Shown: positions 1-8,051 of the stretch, one piece after another
How the letters are laid out: the number at the start of each line of letters is the position of its first letter
How positions within the stretch are numbered: the first letter of the stretch is position 1
DNA from: Bacteroidota bacterium
Lineage (GTDB): Bacteria; Bacteroidota; Bacteroidia; Bacteroidales; Prolixibacteraceae
Direction of reading: 5' to 3'
NCBI GenBank assembly: GCA_030632865.1
Contig: DAOVTY010000026.1
Span: 1 to 17,879 of the forward strand
Length of the DNA stretch: 17,879 bases
Translations under genes and position numbers: made by a program
The notes under the pieces: generated by a model
What the model was told of the DNA's origin: nothing
The model's input: the letters and a program-made list of their open reading frames with translations, nothing else
Databases searched by the model: none

Positions 1-5
1 ATTGA

Positions 6-167
6 GGGTACAACCTCATAGTCGCACCTTTGCTGGTGCGCGATTATATCGCGTTCCAAAACCGAATAGAAAAAAACATAGCAGATTATAATCATTCAGA
101 TTTTCAGGTTCTTACAATGACAGAATTATTGGTGGCGCGACTCAAAATCGCACTCTCAATAGTTTAA
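6..167 (+). pseudogene. Possible decayed 3' end of an unidentified gene
   Basis: An open frame of 53 codons ends with TAA at 165-167, one base before the stop codon of the oppositely oriented permease gene. The peptide has the mixed composition of a real protein C-terminus (it includes DYIAFQNRIEKNIADYN and ends KIALSIV). However, a TGA at 3-5 closes the frame on its left side, so the visible part cannot simply continue leftward. It may be the tail of a gene broken by a stop or frameshift just outside the window, a sequencing error, or a chance open frame. I do not recognise the family. Two small GC-rich hairpins lie within it. Confidence 0.3.
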
Positions 168-168
168 A

Positions 169-1422
169 TTAATCAAACCGAATACTCTTTTCTGGCGAAA
201 TTTTACTAACGAGGTAACTCGGAACTACAAGCATAATTGTTGTAATAATTATACTGCCAATATTCAACAGAAGTAAATGTTGCAGCGAAAAGTTTACCGG
301 AACAACATCTACATAATAAGTAGTTGGATCTAACTTTATTACTCCAAATGTTTTTTGAATAAGGATCAGCGCTACTCCAATAATATTTCCCCAAAGCATT
401 CCACGGCTAGTTAAAAATATAGATAGGTAAAGGAATATTTTTCTAATGCTCCAATTTTGACTGCCCAATGCTTTTAGAACTCCAATCATCGAGCTGCGTT
501 CCAAAATTAAAACCAGCAGCCCCGAAATCATATTAAAACTTGCAACTAAAATCATTAAAATTAATATAACCCAAACGTTCATATCTAGTATTTTAAGCCA
601 GTCGAATATCTGCGGGTACATGCGGGTAATATTTTCAGTGCGTAAAATATTACTGTTCTCTTCGCTGTAATCAATTACCAAATTCCTTACAAGTTGCTCG
701 GTCTCTTCAGTTTTGTTAAAGTTGAATACTTCAATTTCAAATCCACTTACTTCATTTGCTTTCCAACTGTTTAGTCGCTGTATTTGTTTAATGTCGCCAA
801 TAACAAAAAGTTTATCAAACTCTTCGAGACTGGTACGATAAATACCGCAAACTTTAAGTTGTAGTAACCGGGGTGTAAGTTCGTTGTCAATTACAAAATA
901 AAGTACTGCTAAGTCGTTGAGTTTAAGCTTTAATAGTTTAGAAACTTGTTCTGATATAATTATTTCGTTAACCCGAGCAGAATCATTTAGTTGAGGCAAG
1001 TTTCCGGCGATTAAATTTTTCTGAAAAAAGTCCCAATTATATCTATTGTCAACTCCTTTAAAAACTATACCCTGAATGTACTCTTCGGTTTTTATCATTC
1101 CTGGCTTGGTTGCAAAAACCTGTACGTTTTTAATTTCTTTAATGGAATTCAGTTTATGCAAAAAGGGTTGATTGCTTGAGATAGGCGATAACTCGTAAGA
1201 GTTTCTCGAATCGAAATTTACTACTTGAATGTGCGAACCAAAACCTATAACTTTATTTCTAACTTCCTTTTTAAATCCGGTAACAACGGCAATAGAAACA
1301 ATCATAACGGCAAGCCCCAGTGCAATTCCAAAAAGTGCAATCTTAATTATTTTTTGCGATAAAAACTGTTTGTTCGTTTTATCAAAAAATAGCCGGCGCG
1401 ATATGAAAAGTTCGGTGTTCAT
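169..1422 (-). CDS. LolC/LolE-type ABC transporter permease
   Basis: The 417-residue protein has the layout of the LolC/E and FtsX permease family. A short cytoplasmic N-terminus (MNTELFISRRLF) leads into one membrane helix at about residues 27-49. A large periplasmic domain covers about 50-275, and three C-terminal helices form the FtsX domain (about 280-305, 325-355, 380-405). In Gram-negative bacteria this family works with a LolD-type ATPase to release lipoproteins from the inner membrane toward LolA. No ATPase gene is in the window, so the partner must be encoded elsewhere, as is common in Bacteroidota. The start is an ATG, and the size is typical of the family. It lies 101 bases downstream of the next minus-strand gene and could be co-transcribed with it. 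A function in lipoprotein release is inferred from family membership; another exported substrate is possible. Confidence 0.85.
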   Translation of the reverse strand: MNTELFISRRLFFDKTNKQFLSQKIIKIALFGIALGLAVMIVSIAVVTGFKKEVRNKVIGFGSHIQVVNFDSRNSYELSPISSNQPFLHKLNSIKEIKNVQVFATKPGMIKTEEYIQGIVFKGVDNRYNWDFFQKNLIAGNLPQLNDSARVNEIIISEQVSKLLKLKLNDLAVLYFVIDNELTPRLLQLKVCGIYRTSLEEFDKLFVIGDIKQIQRLNSWKANEVSGFEIEVFNFNKTEETEQLVRNLVIDYSEENSNILRTENITRMYPQIFDWLKILDMNVWVILILMILVASFNMISGLLVLILERSSMIGVLKALGSQNWSIRKIFLYLSIFLTSRGMLWGNIIGVALILIQKTFGVIKLDPTTYYVDVVPVNFSLQHLLLLNIGSIIITTIMLVVPSYLVSKISPEKSIRFD

Positions 1423-1523
1423 CTATATAAAAATCTCAAATTACAAGTTCCAAAATATAAATAAATAACAATGTGTAAATCACAAGCCTCAATATTGTTT
1501 TGAATTTTTAAATTTGATATTTG

Positions 1524-2561
1524 TTATTTGGTGCGTTCCTCAATAATATCATTTCGTCTGTTCATAAACGGTAGTGCCAGCATTGAAATTGTGCCAATTA
1601 CAATAATCATTGCGGTCATCGATCCGTGTGCAACAAAAGCAAATATAATTCCGTTTTCGTTTGCCACACCGTATAACGAAAGTGCTTCTATAGCCATAAA
1701 ATGCCATGCGCCAATACCGCCTTGCACCGGAGCAACCATCCCGAAACTTGCCATTACAAATGTTGTTAGTCCGGCAATTGGGTTTAAGTTGCTTGTAAAA
1801 TCGAATGCAAAAAATATCGAATAAAGCATTATATAATACATCGTCCAAATAAAAACCGAGTGAAAATAAAACCAACCTTTTCTTTTTATAGACCGAATAG
1901 AGATAAACCCCTCCTTGAAATTATTAAGAATTTCGATAATCTTTTTGAAAAAAGCCGTGTGTTTAAATGTTTTTCTGAATATAATAAATAGAATTACCAG
2001 AATAATAATACCTATAATTAAATAGGGAGACGAAAGCAGTGTGGTAAGTTTCTCTTCTATTTCAGGGTTTTGCTTTACGAAATTGAGCACCTTTCCAAAT
2101 TGCGCTAAAATAACAACTCCCAATAATATAAGTAACGAAATCATATCAACTAAACGCTCGGCAACCACAGTGCCAATTAATTTTGTAAATGATATTTTCT
2201 CGTATCTTGCAAGTACTCCACATCTCGAAATTTCGCCCATTCGAGGAAATGCCATATTCATTAAATAGCCAACCATTACCGCCATAAAAGTGTTGGTAAA
2301 GCGTGGTTTATGACCAATGGGTTCTATCATTAATCCCCAGCGCATAGTTCTACTAATATGGCTTAAAAGTCCAACAAATAGAGAAACCACAACCCATAAA
2401 TAATTTACATCGTTTTTTAATACCGACTTAATCCTTTCTATATCCTGATCTCTATAAATGAGCCAAAATATAAATGCACCTAAAGTAAAGAATGCCAAGA
2501 ATTTTAGAACTTTTAAGACTATTTTCTTCAAACTTTCTAAATTTGCAAGCTGTAAATTCAA
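1524..2561 (-). CDS. UPF0104 / lysylphosphatidylglycerol-synthase-type integral membrane protein
   Basis: This 345-residue protein has about eight hydrophobic helices. It matches the membrane-domain family related to the flippase half of MprF (lysylphosphatidylglycerol synthase TM region, UPF0104). Family-like motifs include an RTMRWG segment near residue 70, a NMAFPRMGEISR segment near 100, a VVAERLVDM segment near 135, and a VQGGIGAWHFMA segment near 290. The soluble aminoacyl-transfer domain of true MprF is absent, so lysyl-lipid synthesis is not expected. Transport or flipping of a lipid or lipid-linked sugar is the usual guess, but the substrate is unknown. The chosen start is a TTG codon. 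An in-frame TAA lies about 11 codons upstream, with no ATG or GTG between it and the TTG. The gene is divergent from rsmA, with a candidate promoter in the shared region. Confidence 0.8.
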   Translation of the reverse strand: MNLQLANLESLKKIVLKVLKFLAFFTLGAFIFWLIYRDQDIERIKSVLKNDVNYLWVVVSLFVGLLSHISRTMRWGLMIEPIGHKPRFTNTFMAVMVGYLMNMAFPRMGEISRCGVLARYEKISFTKLIGTVVAERLVDMISLLILLGVVILAQFGKVLNFVKQNPEIEEKLTTLLSSPYLIIGIIILVILFIIFRKTFKHTAFFKKIIEILNNFKEGFISIRSIKRKGWFYFHSVFIWTMYYIMLYSIFFAFDFTSNLNPIAGLTTFVMASFGMVAPVQGGIGAWHFMAIEALSLYGVANENGIIFAFVAHGSMTAMIIVIGTISMLALPFMNRRNDIIEERTK

Positions 2562-2629
2562 CTCGAATATTTTATCCCTAATTTTTTACTATTTTCGGGA
2601 TGCGAAATTAAAGACTGTTTTTACAGCGA

Positions 2630-2656
2630 TTTGTAGTGAACAAAAATATAAATTTG
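2630..2656 (+). promoter_or_regulatory. Candidate promoter for rsmA-mgtE
   Basis: TAAATTTG at 2649-2656 fits the -7 consensus TAnnTTTG. The only nearby TTTG (2630-2633) is 15 bases upstream, shorter than the usual spacing of about 19-23. It overlaps the divergent promoter candidate on the other strand. The match is suggestive only. Confidence 0.28.
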
Positions 2657-2674
2657 TTTGATTAATTTCTCAAA
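2641..2674 (-). promoter_or_regulatory. Candidate Bacteroidota-type promoter for the UPF0104 gene
   Basis: Read on the minus strand, TTTG at 2674-2671 is followed after 22 bases by TATTTTTG at 2648-2641. This matches the Bacteroidota pattern of a -33 TTTG and a -7 TAnnTTTG. It would give a leader of roughly 70 bases before the TTG start at 2561. The AT-richness of the region makes chance matches likely. Confidence 0.4.
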
Positions 2675-2717
2675 AAAGAGAATATTGTATCGAACGAAAT
2701 GAACGAGGCAGAGTATA

Positions 2718-3485
2718 ATGAGATTTGTAAAGCCCAAAAAAAGTTTAGGTCAGCATTTTTTAAGAGACCAAAATATTGCCATTAAAATTGTAGAAAGTCT
2801 GGGATCCGATGTTTCTGATGTTTTGGAAATTGGGCCCGGAACGGGTATGTTAACTCAATATTTACTCAAACGTCCCGAGATAAATCTTCATGTTATCGAG
2901 ATCGATCGCGATTCGGTTGCCTATCTTCACGAAAATTTTAAGGAGTTAAAAAATATTTGGTCAGAGGACTTTTTGAAAAGTGATATTCAACAAAAATTTG
3001 AAGGTGATTTTAGTATAATCGGTAATTTCCCATACAATATTTCGTCGCAAATATTCTTTAAGGTTTTAGAGATGCGAAATCGTGTGCCCGAAGTTGTGGG
3101 TATGATACAAAAAGAAGTTGCCGAGCGAATTGCCGGCAAACATGGAAAAAAAACTTATGGTATTTTAAGTGTTCTACTTCAAGCTTTTTACGATATAGAA
3201 TATCTGTTTACTGTGCACGAACACGTGTTTGAACCTCCGCCAAGAGTAAAGTCGGCAGTTATAAGGTTTAAACGAAATAATCGTACCGAATTGCCTTGCG
3301 ACGAGAAGTTTTTTGTAAAAGTGGTAAAAACAGCTTTTAATCAACGACGTAAAATGATGCGGAATTCGTTAAAAACAATTTGCGAAAACTTACCTGCCGA
3401 ATTTGCCGAAAAACGACCCGAGCAACTTTCTGTTGATGCTTTTATTGAATTAGCTTGTGCTATTGAAAAACTCGAAAAAAATTAG
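2718..3485 (+). CDS. rsmA: 16S rRNA (adenine1518-N6/adenine1519-N6)-dimethyltransferase
   Basis: This 255-residue enzyme transfers four methyl groups from S-adenosylmethionine to two adjacent adenines in helix 45 of 16S rRNA late in small-subunit assembly. The N-terminal KKSLGQHFLRD segment (residues 7-17) is diagnostic. Motif I, VLEIGPGTG (35-43), binds SAM. Glu61 in VIEIDRD is the expected ribose contact. NFPYNIS (103-109) is the catalytic motif IV, with Phe in place of the more usual Leu. FEPPPRVKSA (171-180) precedes the helical C-terminal domain. Length is normal. The gene starts with ATG. It is followed after 3 bases by mgtE, so the two are surely co-transcribed, a pairing I know from other Bacteroidota. 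Loss of this enzyme typically gives kasugamycin resistance. Confidence 0.97.
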   Translation: MRFVKPKKSLGQHFLRDQNIAIKIVESLGSDVSDVLEIGPGTGMLTQYLLKRPEINLHVIEIDRDSVAYLHENFKELKNIWSEDFLKSDIQQKFEGDFSIIGNFPYNISSQIFFKVLEMRNRVPEVVGMIQKEVAERIAGKHGKKTYGILSVLLQAFYDIEYLFTVHEHVFEPPPRVKSAVIRFKRNNRTELPCDEKFFVKVVKTAFNQRRKMMRNSLKTICENLPAEFAEKRPEQLSVDAFIELACAIEKLEKN

Positions 3486-3488
3486 ATT

Positions 3489-4847
3489 ATGCAGTTTGAA
3501 ATAACCAAAGAAAATATTGAGCTAATTAGAGATTTTGTTAAGAGCAAGAATAGTGCGGAGCTTTTAAAAATACTCGATTTTCTTCATCCTGCTGATATTG
3601 CTGAGATTATGGACGATTTGTCTGTTAATGAAGCTAAGTTTATTTATCTTTTATTAGATGGCGAAAAAGCATCAGATGTTTTAGTCGAAATTCCAGATAA
3701 CGATCGAAGGCGATTTCTGAAAGTTTTACAGCCTGATTTTATTGCTAGTAAATTTATCGAACACATGGATTCTGACGATGCTGCCGATGTGGTTGCCGAG
3801 TTAGACGAAGAGGTTCAAAAAGAGGTTTTAAATGAAATTGAAGACCTTGGACAAGCCGGCGATATTGTTGACTTGCTTGAATACGAGGAAGATACAGCAG
3901 GCGGAATAATGGCAAAAGAGTTGGTTTCGGTAAACGAAAATTTAACCATTGCTGCCTGTTTGAAAGAGATTAGTTCTCAGGCAGAGGAGGTTGACGAGAT
4001 TTATTATATTTATGTGATTGACGATACCGAAAAACTGAAAGGAATACTATCACTGAAAAAACTTATTCTAAATCCTACAAGTACCAAAATTTCTAAACTT
4101 TACAATGCCGATGTAAAAATGGTAAATACCGATGCACGGCAGGAGGAAGTTGCTGAAATTATGGATAAATACGACTTGGTTACAATTCCGGTGGTTGATG
4201 ATATTGGCAGATTAAAAGGACGAATTACCTTTGATGATGTAATTGATTTTGTGCGCGAAGAAGCAGAAAAAGATTATCAAATGGTTTCTGGTATTACAGG
4301 CGATGTTGAGCCCGGCGATAAAATTTGGGAAGTTTTAAGAGCCAGACTTCCATGGTTGTTAATTGGTTTATTAGGTGGTATTTTGGGTGCGGTTGTTTTA
4401 AGCAATAACGAAGAGTCGCTGAAAACTGTAACCGAACTTGCATTTTTTATTCCGTTAATAGCAGCAATGGGAGGAAATGTTGGTGTTCAATCTTCATCAA
4501 TTGTTGTGCAAAGTATTGCCAGTGGAGTAAAAGATATAGAGACAACTTCACGTAAATTAATAAAGGAAGTTTCCGTTGCATTATTTACGGCAACTATATT
4601 TGCGATACTAATTTTTACATATAATTTTTTTTCGCAGGGAAACATGAATCTTACCTATTCCGTTTCGCTTTCGTTGTTTATTGTTATTTTGTTTGCATCA
4701 TTATTTGGCACTGTTATTCCAATGATTTTAAATCGTTTTAAAATAGATCCGGCACTTGCAACTGGCCCATTTATAACTACAATGAACGATATTCTGGGAC
4801 TGTTAATTTATCTTGTAATTGGGAAAATGTTTTTTGGATTACTATAA
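3489..4847 (+). CDS. mgtE: Magnesium channel/transporter MgtE
   Basis: The 452-residue protein has the full MgtE architecture. An acidic helical N-domain spans about residues 10-130, and two CBS domains lie at about 137-195 and 200-258. A plug helix near 262-285 is followed by five membrane helices from about 286 to the end. The pore signature AAMGGNVGVQSS is at 325-336. PALATGPFITTMND is at 421-434, where the Asp (434) corresponds to the pore aspartate that selects Mg2+ in the Thermus homologue. The N and CBS domains sense cytoplasmic Mg2+ and close the channel when it is plentiful, so regulation is mainly post-translational. I see no Mg2+ riboswitch; the 3-base gap after rsmA leaves no room for one. 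Confidence 0.96.
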   Translation: MQFEITKENIELIRDFVKSKNSAELLKILDFLHPADIAEIMDDLSVNEAKFIYLLLDGEKASDVLVEIPDNDRRRFLKVLQPDFIASKFIEHMDSDDAADVVAELDEEVQKEVLNEIEDLGQAGDIVDLLEYEEDTAGGIMAKELVSVNENLTIAACLKEISSQAEEVDEIYYIYVIDDTEKLKGILSLKKLILNPTSTKISKLYNADVKMVNTDARQEEVAEIMDKYDLVTIPVVDDIGRLKGRITFDDVIDFVREEAEKDYQMVSGITGDVEPGDKIWEVLRARLPWLLIGLLGGILGAVVLSNNEESLKTVTELAFFIPLIAAMGGNVGVQSSSIVVQSIASGVKDIETTSRKLIKEVSVALFTATIFAILIFTYNFFSQGNMNLTYSVSLSLFIVILFASLFGTVIPMILNRFKIDPALATGPFITTMNDILGLLIYLVIGKMFFGLL

Positions 4848-4912
4848 AGTAGATTATTCGATTTATTGGATATGATATTTTAGACAAAGAAAACCTGAAA
4901 ATAAATTTTAAC

Positions 4913-4928
4913 GACTTTGTGACTTTGT
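4913..4928. repeat. Perfect tandem octamer GACTTTGT x2
   Basis: GACTTTGT at 4913-4920 is repeated at 4921-4928 in the short space between the convergent mgtE and MacB-type genes. It is followed by GAGAGTCC and a T-run. The pairing GACT/AGTC around it is too weak to call a terminator. It may be simple slippage. Confidence 0.6.
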
Positions 4929-4940
4929 GAGAGTCCTTTT

Positions 4941-6194
4941 TTATACTGAATTCATTGCATCAACGGGGTCGAGTTTGGCAGCCGATCGTGCCGGCATTAA
5001 TCCAGCAACAAATCCTATTACACTCGATATTGTTAATCCGGTAATTATATTTCCTGATGTTAAAACAATTGAGAATTCAGTTGCAAACGAAACAATTATA
5101 GTTCCAAAATATATTAGCAGCAATCCAACAATTCCTCCAATTAAAGAGAGAACAATTGCCTCGAAAATAAACTGAAGCAGAATAAAATATTTTTTAGCTC
5201 CCAATGCTTTTTGGATACCGATTATTTTAGTTCGCTCTTTTACCGAGACAAACATGATGTTAGCAATTCCGAATCCACCAACTAAAATCGAGAACCCTCC
5301 AATTATCCAACCTGCCATATTAAAAACAACAAAAAACTGGTCGAACTGGTCGGCAACAATACTAACTTCGTTAAGGGCAAAATCGTTATCCTCCATTGGT
5401 TTTAGTCGTCTAATAGAACGCATTATTCCCTCCAATTCAGCCATAAATCTTTCGGGCTCTATATTAGGTTTTGCTTTTACACAAATCATTTGCCCTCGGT
5501 CGCGATTTCTAACATCGAGCATGTAAAACGATTTCACTGCAGAAATGTGGATGTTTTTATCCATCGAATTTCCAAATGCATCTTGCCCTTTCCGTTCGTA
5601 AATTCCTATTATTCTAAATTTATGACCTTGAATTTTTATTGATCTATTAAGAGGGTTCATATTCGGGAAAAGCTGCTCTGCAATTTCAATTCCAATTACG
5701 GCTGCTGGTGCTCCCGAACGCATCTCACTTTCAGTAAAATATCGGCCTCTTTCAACCTTTAAACTCCATACATTCACCATCTCGTACGAAGTTGCCATAA
5801 TGGTTATGTTTTCCATTTTATCGCTGCCCGACTGTGCCGTGCGACTAAAACCAAAAATAAATGCAGCACTCTCAACCAAACTGCTTTTTCGTAAAATCTC
5901 TTCTGTCTCTTCTAAATCCGGCACCGGACGATTCATGTATCTCCACCATGGATATTCAGTTTCACCTTCGGGTGGTGTCCATGGCCATTTTTGTATATAA
6001 ACCATGTTGCTTCCCATCTCATCAAGGGTTTCTCGAATTCTACTTTCCAACGAGTCTATTACCGTAAAAACAGAAATAATTGCAAAAATACCAATTGTAA
6101 TACCTAGCAGCGAAAGAAAAGTGCGCAGTTTGTTTGCTCTTAAAGAGTTGATGGCAAAAGAAAAACTTTCGTAAATGAGCCGAATTAATAACAT
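4941..6194 (-). CDS. MacB-type ABC transporter permease
   Basis: This 417-residue inner-membrane protein has the MacB/FtsX plan. A cytoplasmic segment RANKLRTFLSLLGITIG (about 19-35) runs into the first membrane helix at about 25-46. A periplasmic MacB_PCD-like domain lies at about 48-280, with the family's GRYFTESEM segment near 150. A C-terminal FtsX domain has three helices, starting near 290 (GGFSILVGGFGIANIMFVSV), about 335 and about 375. It ends with the typical ARSAAKLDPVDAM segment. Homologues pair with a MacB-type ATPase and drive periplasmic mechanotransmission or export, often of lipoproteins, peptides or antimicrobials. The ATPase and membrane-fusion partner are not in this window. 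ATG start, convergent with mgtE, divergent from purH. The substrate cannot be read from sequence. Confidence 0.88.
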   Translation of the reverse strand: MLLIRLIYESFSFAINSLRANKLRTFLSLLGITIGIFAIISVFTVIDSLESRIRETLDEMGSNMVYIQKWPWTPPEGETEYPWWRYMNRPVPDLEETEEILRKSSLVESAAFIFGFSRTAQSGSDKMENITIMATSYEMVNVWSLKVERGRYFTESEMRSGAPAAVIGIEIAEQLFPNMNPLNRSIKIQGHKFRIIGIYERKGQDAFGNSMDKNIHISAVKSFYMLDVRNRDRGQMICVKAKPNIEPERFMAELEGIMRSIRRLKPMEDNDFALNEVSIVADQFDQFFVVFNMAGWIIGGFSILVGGFGIANIMFVSVKERTKIIGIQKALGAKKYFILLQFIFEAIVLSLIGGIVGLLLIYFGTIIVSFATEFSIVLTSGNIITGLTISSVIGFVAGLMPARSAAKLDPVDAMNSV

Positions 6195-6382
6195 TATTTT
6201 AAGCTAAATTTTAAGTAAAATTAGTTTTTGTTTTGAAACGAAGAGTATAATCTTCACAACTTTCAACAAAATTATTAGTGTGAATATTTTCTAATGATTA
6301 CAGTATTATTTTTGAAACCAAAATAAAAGTATAATTTTTTGTTAGGTTCTTAGTTTTATAATAAAATCTACATCGATTTTTT

Positions 6383-6390
6383 TATCTTTG
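6383..6390 (+). promoter_or_regulatory. Candidate -7 box for the purH-mre transcription unit
   Basis: TATCTTTG followed by CGTTCGG fits the Bacteroidota TAnnTTTG -7 element and its usual downstream C. It lies 26 bases before the purH ATG. No clean TTTG is found 19-23 bases upstream; the nearest T-rich candidate is TAGTTTTA at about 6351. It is the best candidate start point for purH through rodA. Confidence 0.42.
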
Positions 6391-6415
6391 CGTTCGGAAA
6401 AGAAAAATGTAATAA

Positions 6416-8008
6416 ATGGCTGATAATAAAAAAATTAAGACTGCTCTGGTTTCTGTCTTTAATAAAGAAAATCTCGATAATATTATTCACAAACTGAATG
6501 AGTTAGGGGTTAAAATTTTAAGTACGGGCGGAACTAAGAGTTTTATAGAATCGTTGGGAGTTGAAGTTACTTCGGTTGAAAGTTTAACAGGATATCCGTC
6601 GATTTTGGGAGGCCGTGTAAAAACATTACATCCAAAAGTTTTTGGGGGAATTCTATCTCGCCGCGATAATCAGGGCGATGTTAGTCAGTTAACAGAATAT
6701 GAAATTCCGGAAATTGATTTGGTAATTGTTGATCTTTATCCGTTTGAAGAAACTGTTGTGTCTGGTGCCAGCGAGCAAGATATTATTGAAAAAATTGATA
6801 TTGGAGGAATTTCATTGATTCGGGCAGCAGCTAAGAATTTTAAAGATGTTGTAATTGTTCCATCGAAAAAAGAGTACGCACCTTTACTTGAATTGTTAAA
6901 AAAGGAAAATGGTGAAACTTCTATGGCCGACAGAAAATGGTTTGCTGGTCAGGCATTTGCTGTATCTTCGCATTACGATGCTGCTATTTATGGTTATTTC
7001 AATCAAGACGGTGATGAACCAGCAGAAAGAGTTAGCTTGAATGATGGACACGTTTTGCGTTATGGCGAAAATCCTCATCAGAAAGCTACATTTTTCAAAT
7101 TTAAAAATACACCAGACGAAGTTTCTTTAGCAGACGCAAAAGTATTGCAGGGCAAAGCACTTTCTTATAATAATATGCTTGATGCCGATGCAGCCTGGAA
7201 ATCGGCCAGCGATGCTTATCATTCAGTAAATCATATTGAAAATAAAGTTGCTGTTTCGGTCATAAAACATCTTAATCCGTGTGGATTGGCGGTTACCGGA
7301 AATATTATGCAGTCGTTGGAAATGGCATGGGCAGGCGACCCGATAAGTGCTTTCGGAAGTATTTTGTTTTTTACAGATACAGTAACAAAAGAGGTGGCAG
7401 AGTGGTTTAGTAAAAAGTTTATCGAAATTGTTATTGCGCCTGCTTTTACCGATGAAGCTTTGGACGTTTTTAGCAAAAAGAAAAATTTACGTCTGCTTGT
7501 AATTCCTGTTAAAAACGAAATTACCGGCGAAAAACTTTATCGTTCGATTAGTGGTGGAATGTTAGTGCAAGAAGAGGATGAAGGAATGGATGCAAAGTTA
7601 GAAACAGTTACAACAAAAGAGTTTGATGCCACAAAAGCTAACTTAGCTAAGTTTGGAATTACGGCATGTAAACACCTGAAAAGTAATGCAATTGCAATTG
7701 TAACTGAAGGCGAAAATGGAGCATTTTGGTTAACGGGTGCCGGAATGGGGCAACCAAACAGATTAGATAGTTTGCAATATTTAACCATGCCACGTTTCGA
7801 AATGAAAGAGGGATTGGATATTAAAAATTCAGTGTTGATATCTGATGCATTTTTCCCGTTTCGTGATAGTATTGAAGCAGCCAACAAATATGGAGTAAAA
7901 TATATTGTTGAGCCCGGTGGAAGTATTCGTGATGAAGAGGTAATTGAAGCTTGTAACGAATTTGGGATTGCAATGGCATTTACCGGAAGAAGACACTTTA
8001 AACATTAA
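6416..8008 (+). CDS. purH: Bifunctional AICAR transformylase / IMP cyclohydrolase
   Basis: This 530-residue enzyme carries out the last two steps of de novo purine synthesis: formylation of AICAR by 10-formyl-THF, then ring closure to IMP. The N-terminal MGS-like cyclohydrolase domain (about 8-200) shows ILSTGGT (34-40), GYPSILGGRVKTLHPKV (59-75) and DLYPF (106-110). The C-terminal transformylase domain shows LRYGENPHQ (214-222), SYNN (250-253) and KHLNPCG (284-290), whose Lys284-His285 pair is the expected catalytic dyad. The protein ends in the conserved GRRHFKH. Full length, ATG start. The 43-base gap to mreB contains no obvious promoter or terminator, so it probably heads the cell-shape operon, an order I recognise from many Bacteroidota. 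Confidence 0.97.
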   Translation: MADNKKIKTALVSVFNKENLDNIIHKLNELGVKILSTGGTKSFIESLGVEVTSVESLTGYPSILGGRVKTLHPKVFGGILSRRDNQGDVSQLTEYEIPEIDLVIVDLYPFEETVVSGASEQDIIEKIDIGGISLIRAAAKNFKDVVIVPSKKEYAPLLELLKKENGETSMADRKWFAGQAFAVSSHYDAAIYGYFNQDGDEPAERVSLNDGHVLRYGENPHQKATFFKFKNTPDEVSLADAKVLQGKALSYNNMLDADAAWKSASDAYHSVNHIENKVAVSVIKHLNPCGLAVTGNIMQSLEMAWAGDPISAFGSILFFTDTVTKEVAEWFSKKFIEIVIAPAFTDEALDVFSKKKNLRLLVIPVKNEITGEKLYRSISGGMLVQEEDEGMDAKLETVTTKEFDATKANLAKFGITACKHLKSNAIAIVTEGENGAFWLTGAGMGQPNRLDSLQYLTMPRFEMKEGLDIKNSVLISDAFFPFRDSIEAANKYGVKYIVEPGGSIRDEEVIEACNEFGIAMAFTGRRHFKH

Positions 8009-8051
8009 GATTATTTTGACGTTTTAAAATATAGATAAACAGTAAATTTAT

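Noticed and set aside
206..394. Open minus-strand frame inside the LolC/E-type gene
   Set aside because: It overlaps a well-supported permease completely and its peptide has no family features.
3482..3490. Mg2+ riboswitch before mgtE
   Set aside because: Only 3 bases separate rsmA and mgtE, leaving no room for an M-box; none is seen before rsmA either.
4927..5175. 82-codon plus-strand frame after mgtE
   Set aside because: It sits antisense to the C-terminal FtsX domain of the MacB-type permease.
7537..7887. 116-codon minus-strand frame opposite purH
   Set aside because: It lies antisense to the conserved transformylase domain and is a codon-bias shadow, with no start context or homologous motif that I can see.
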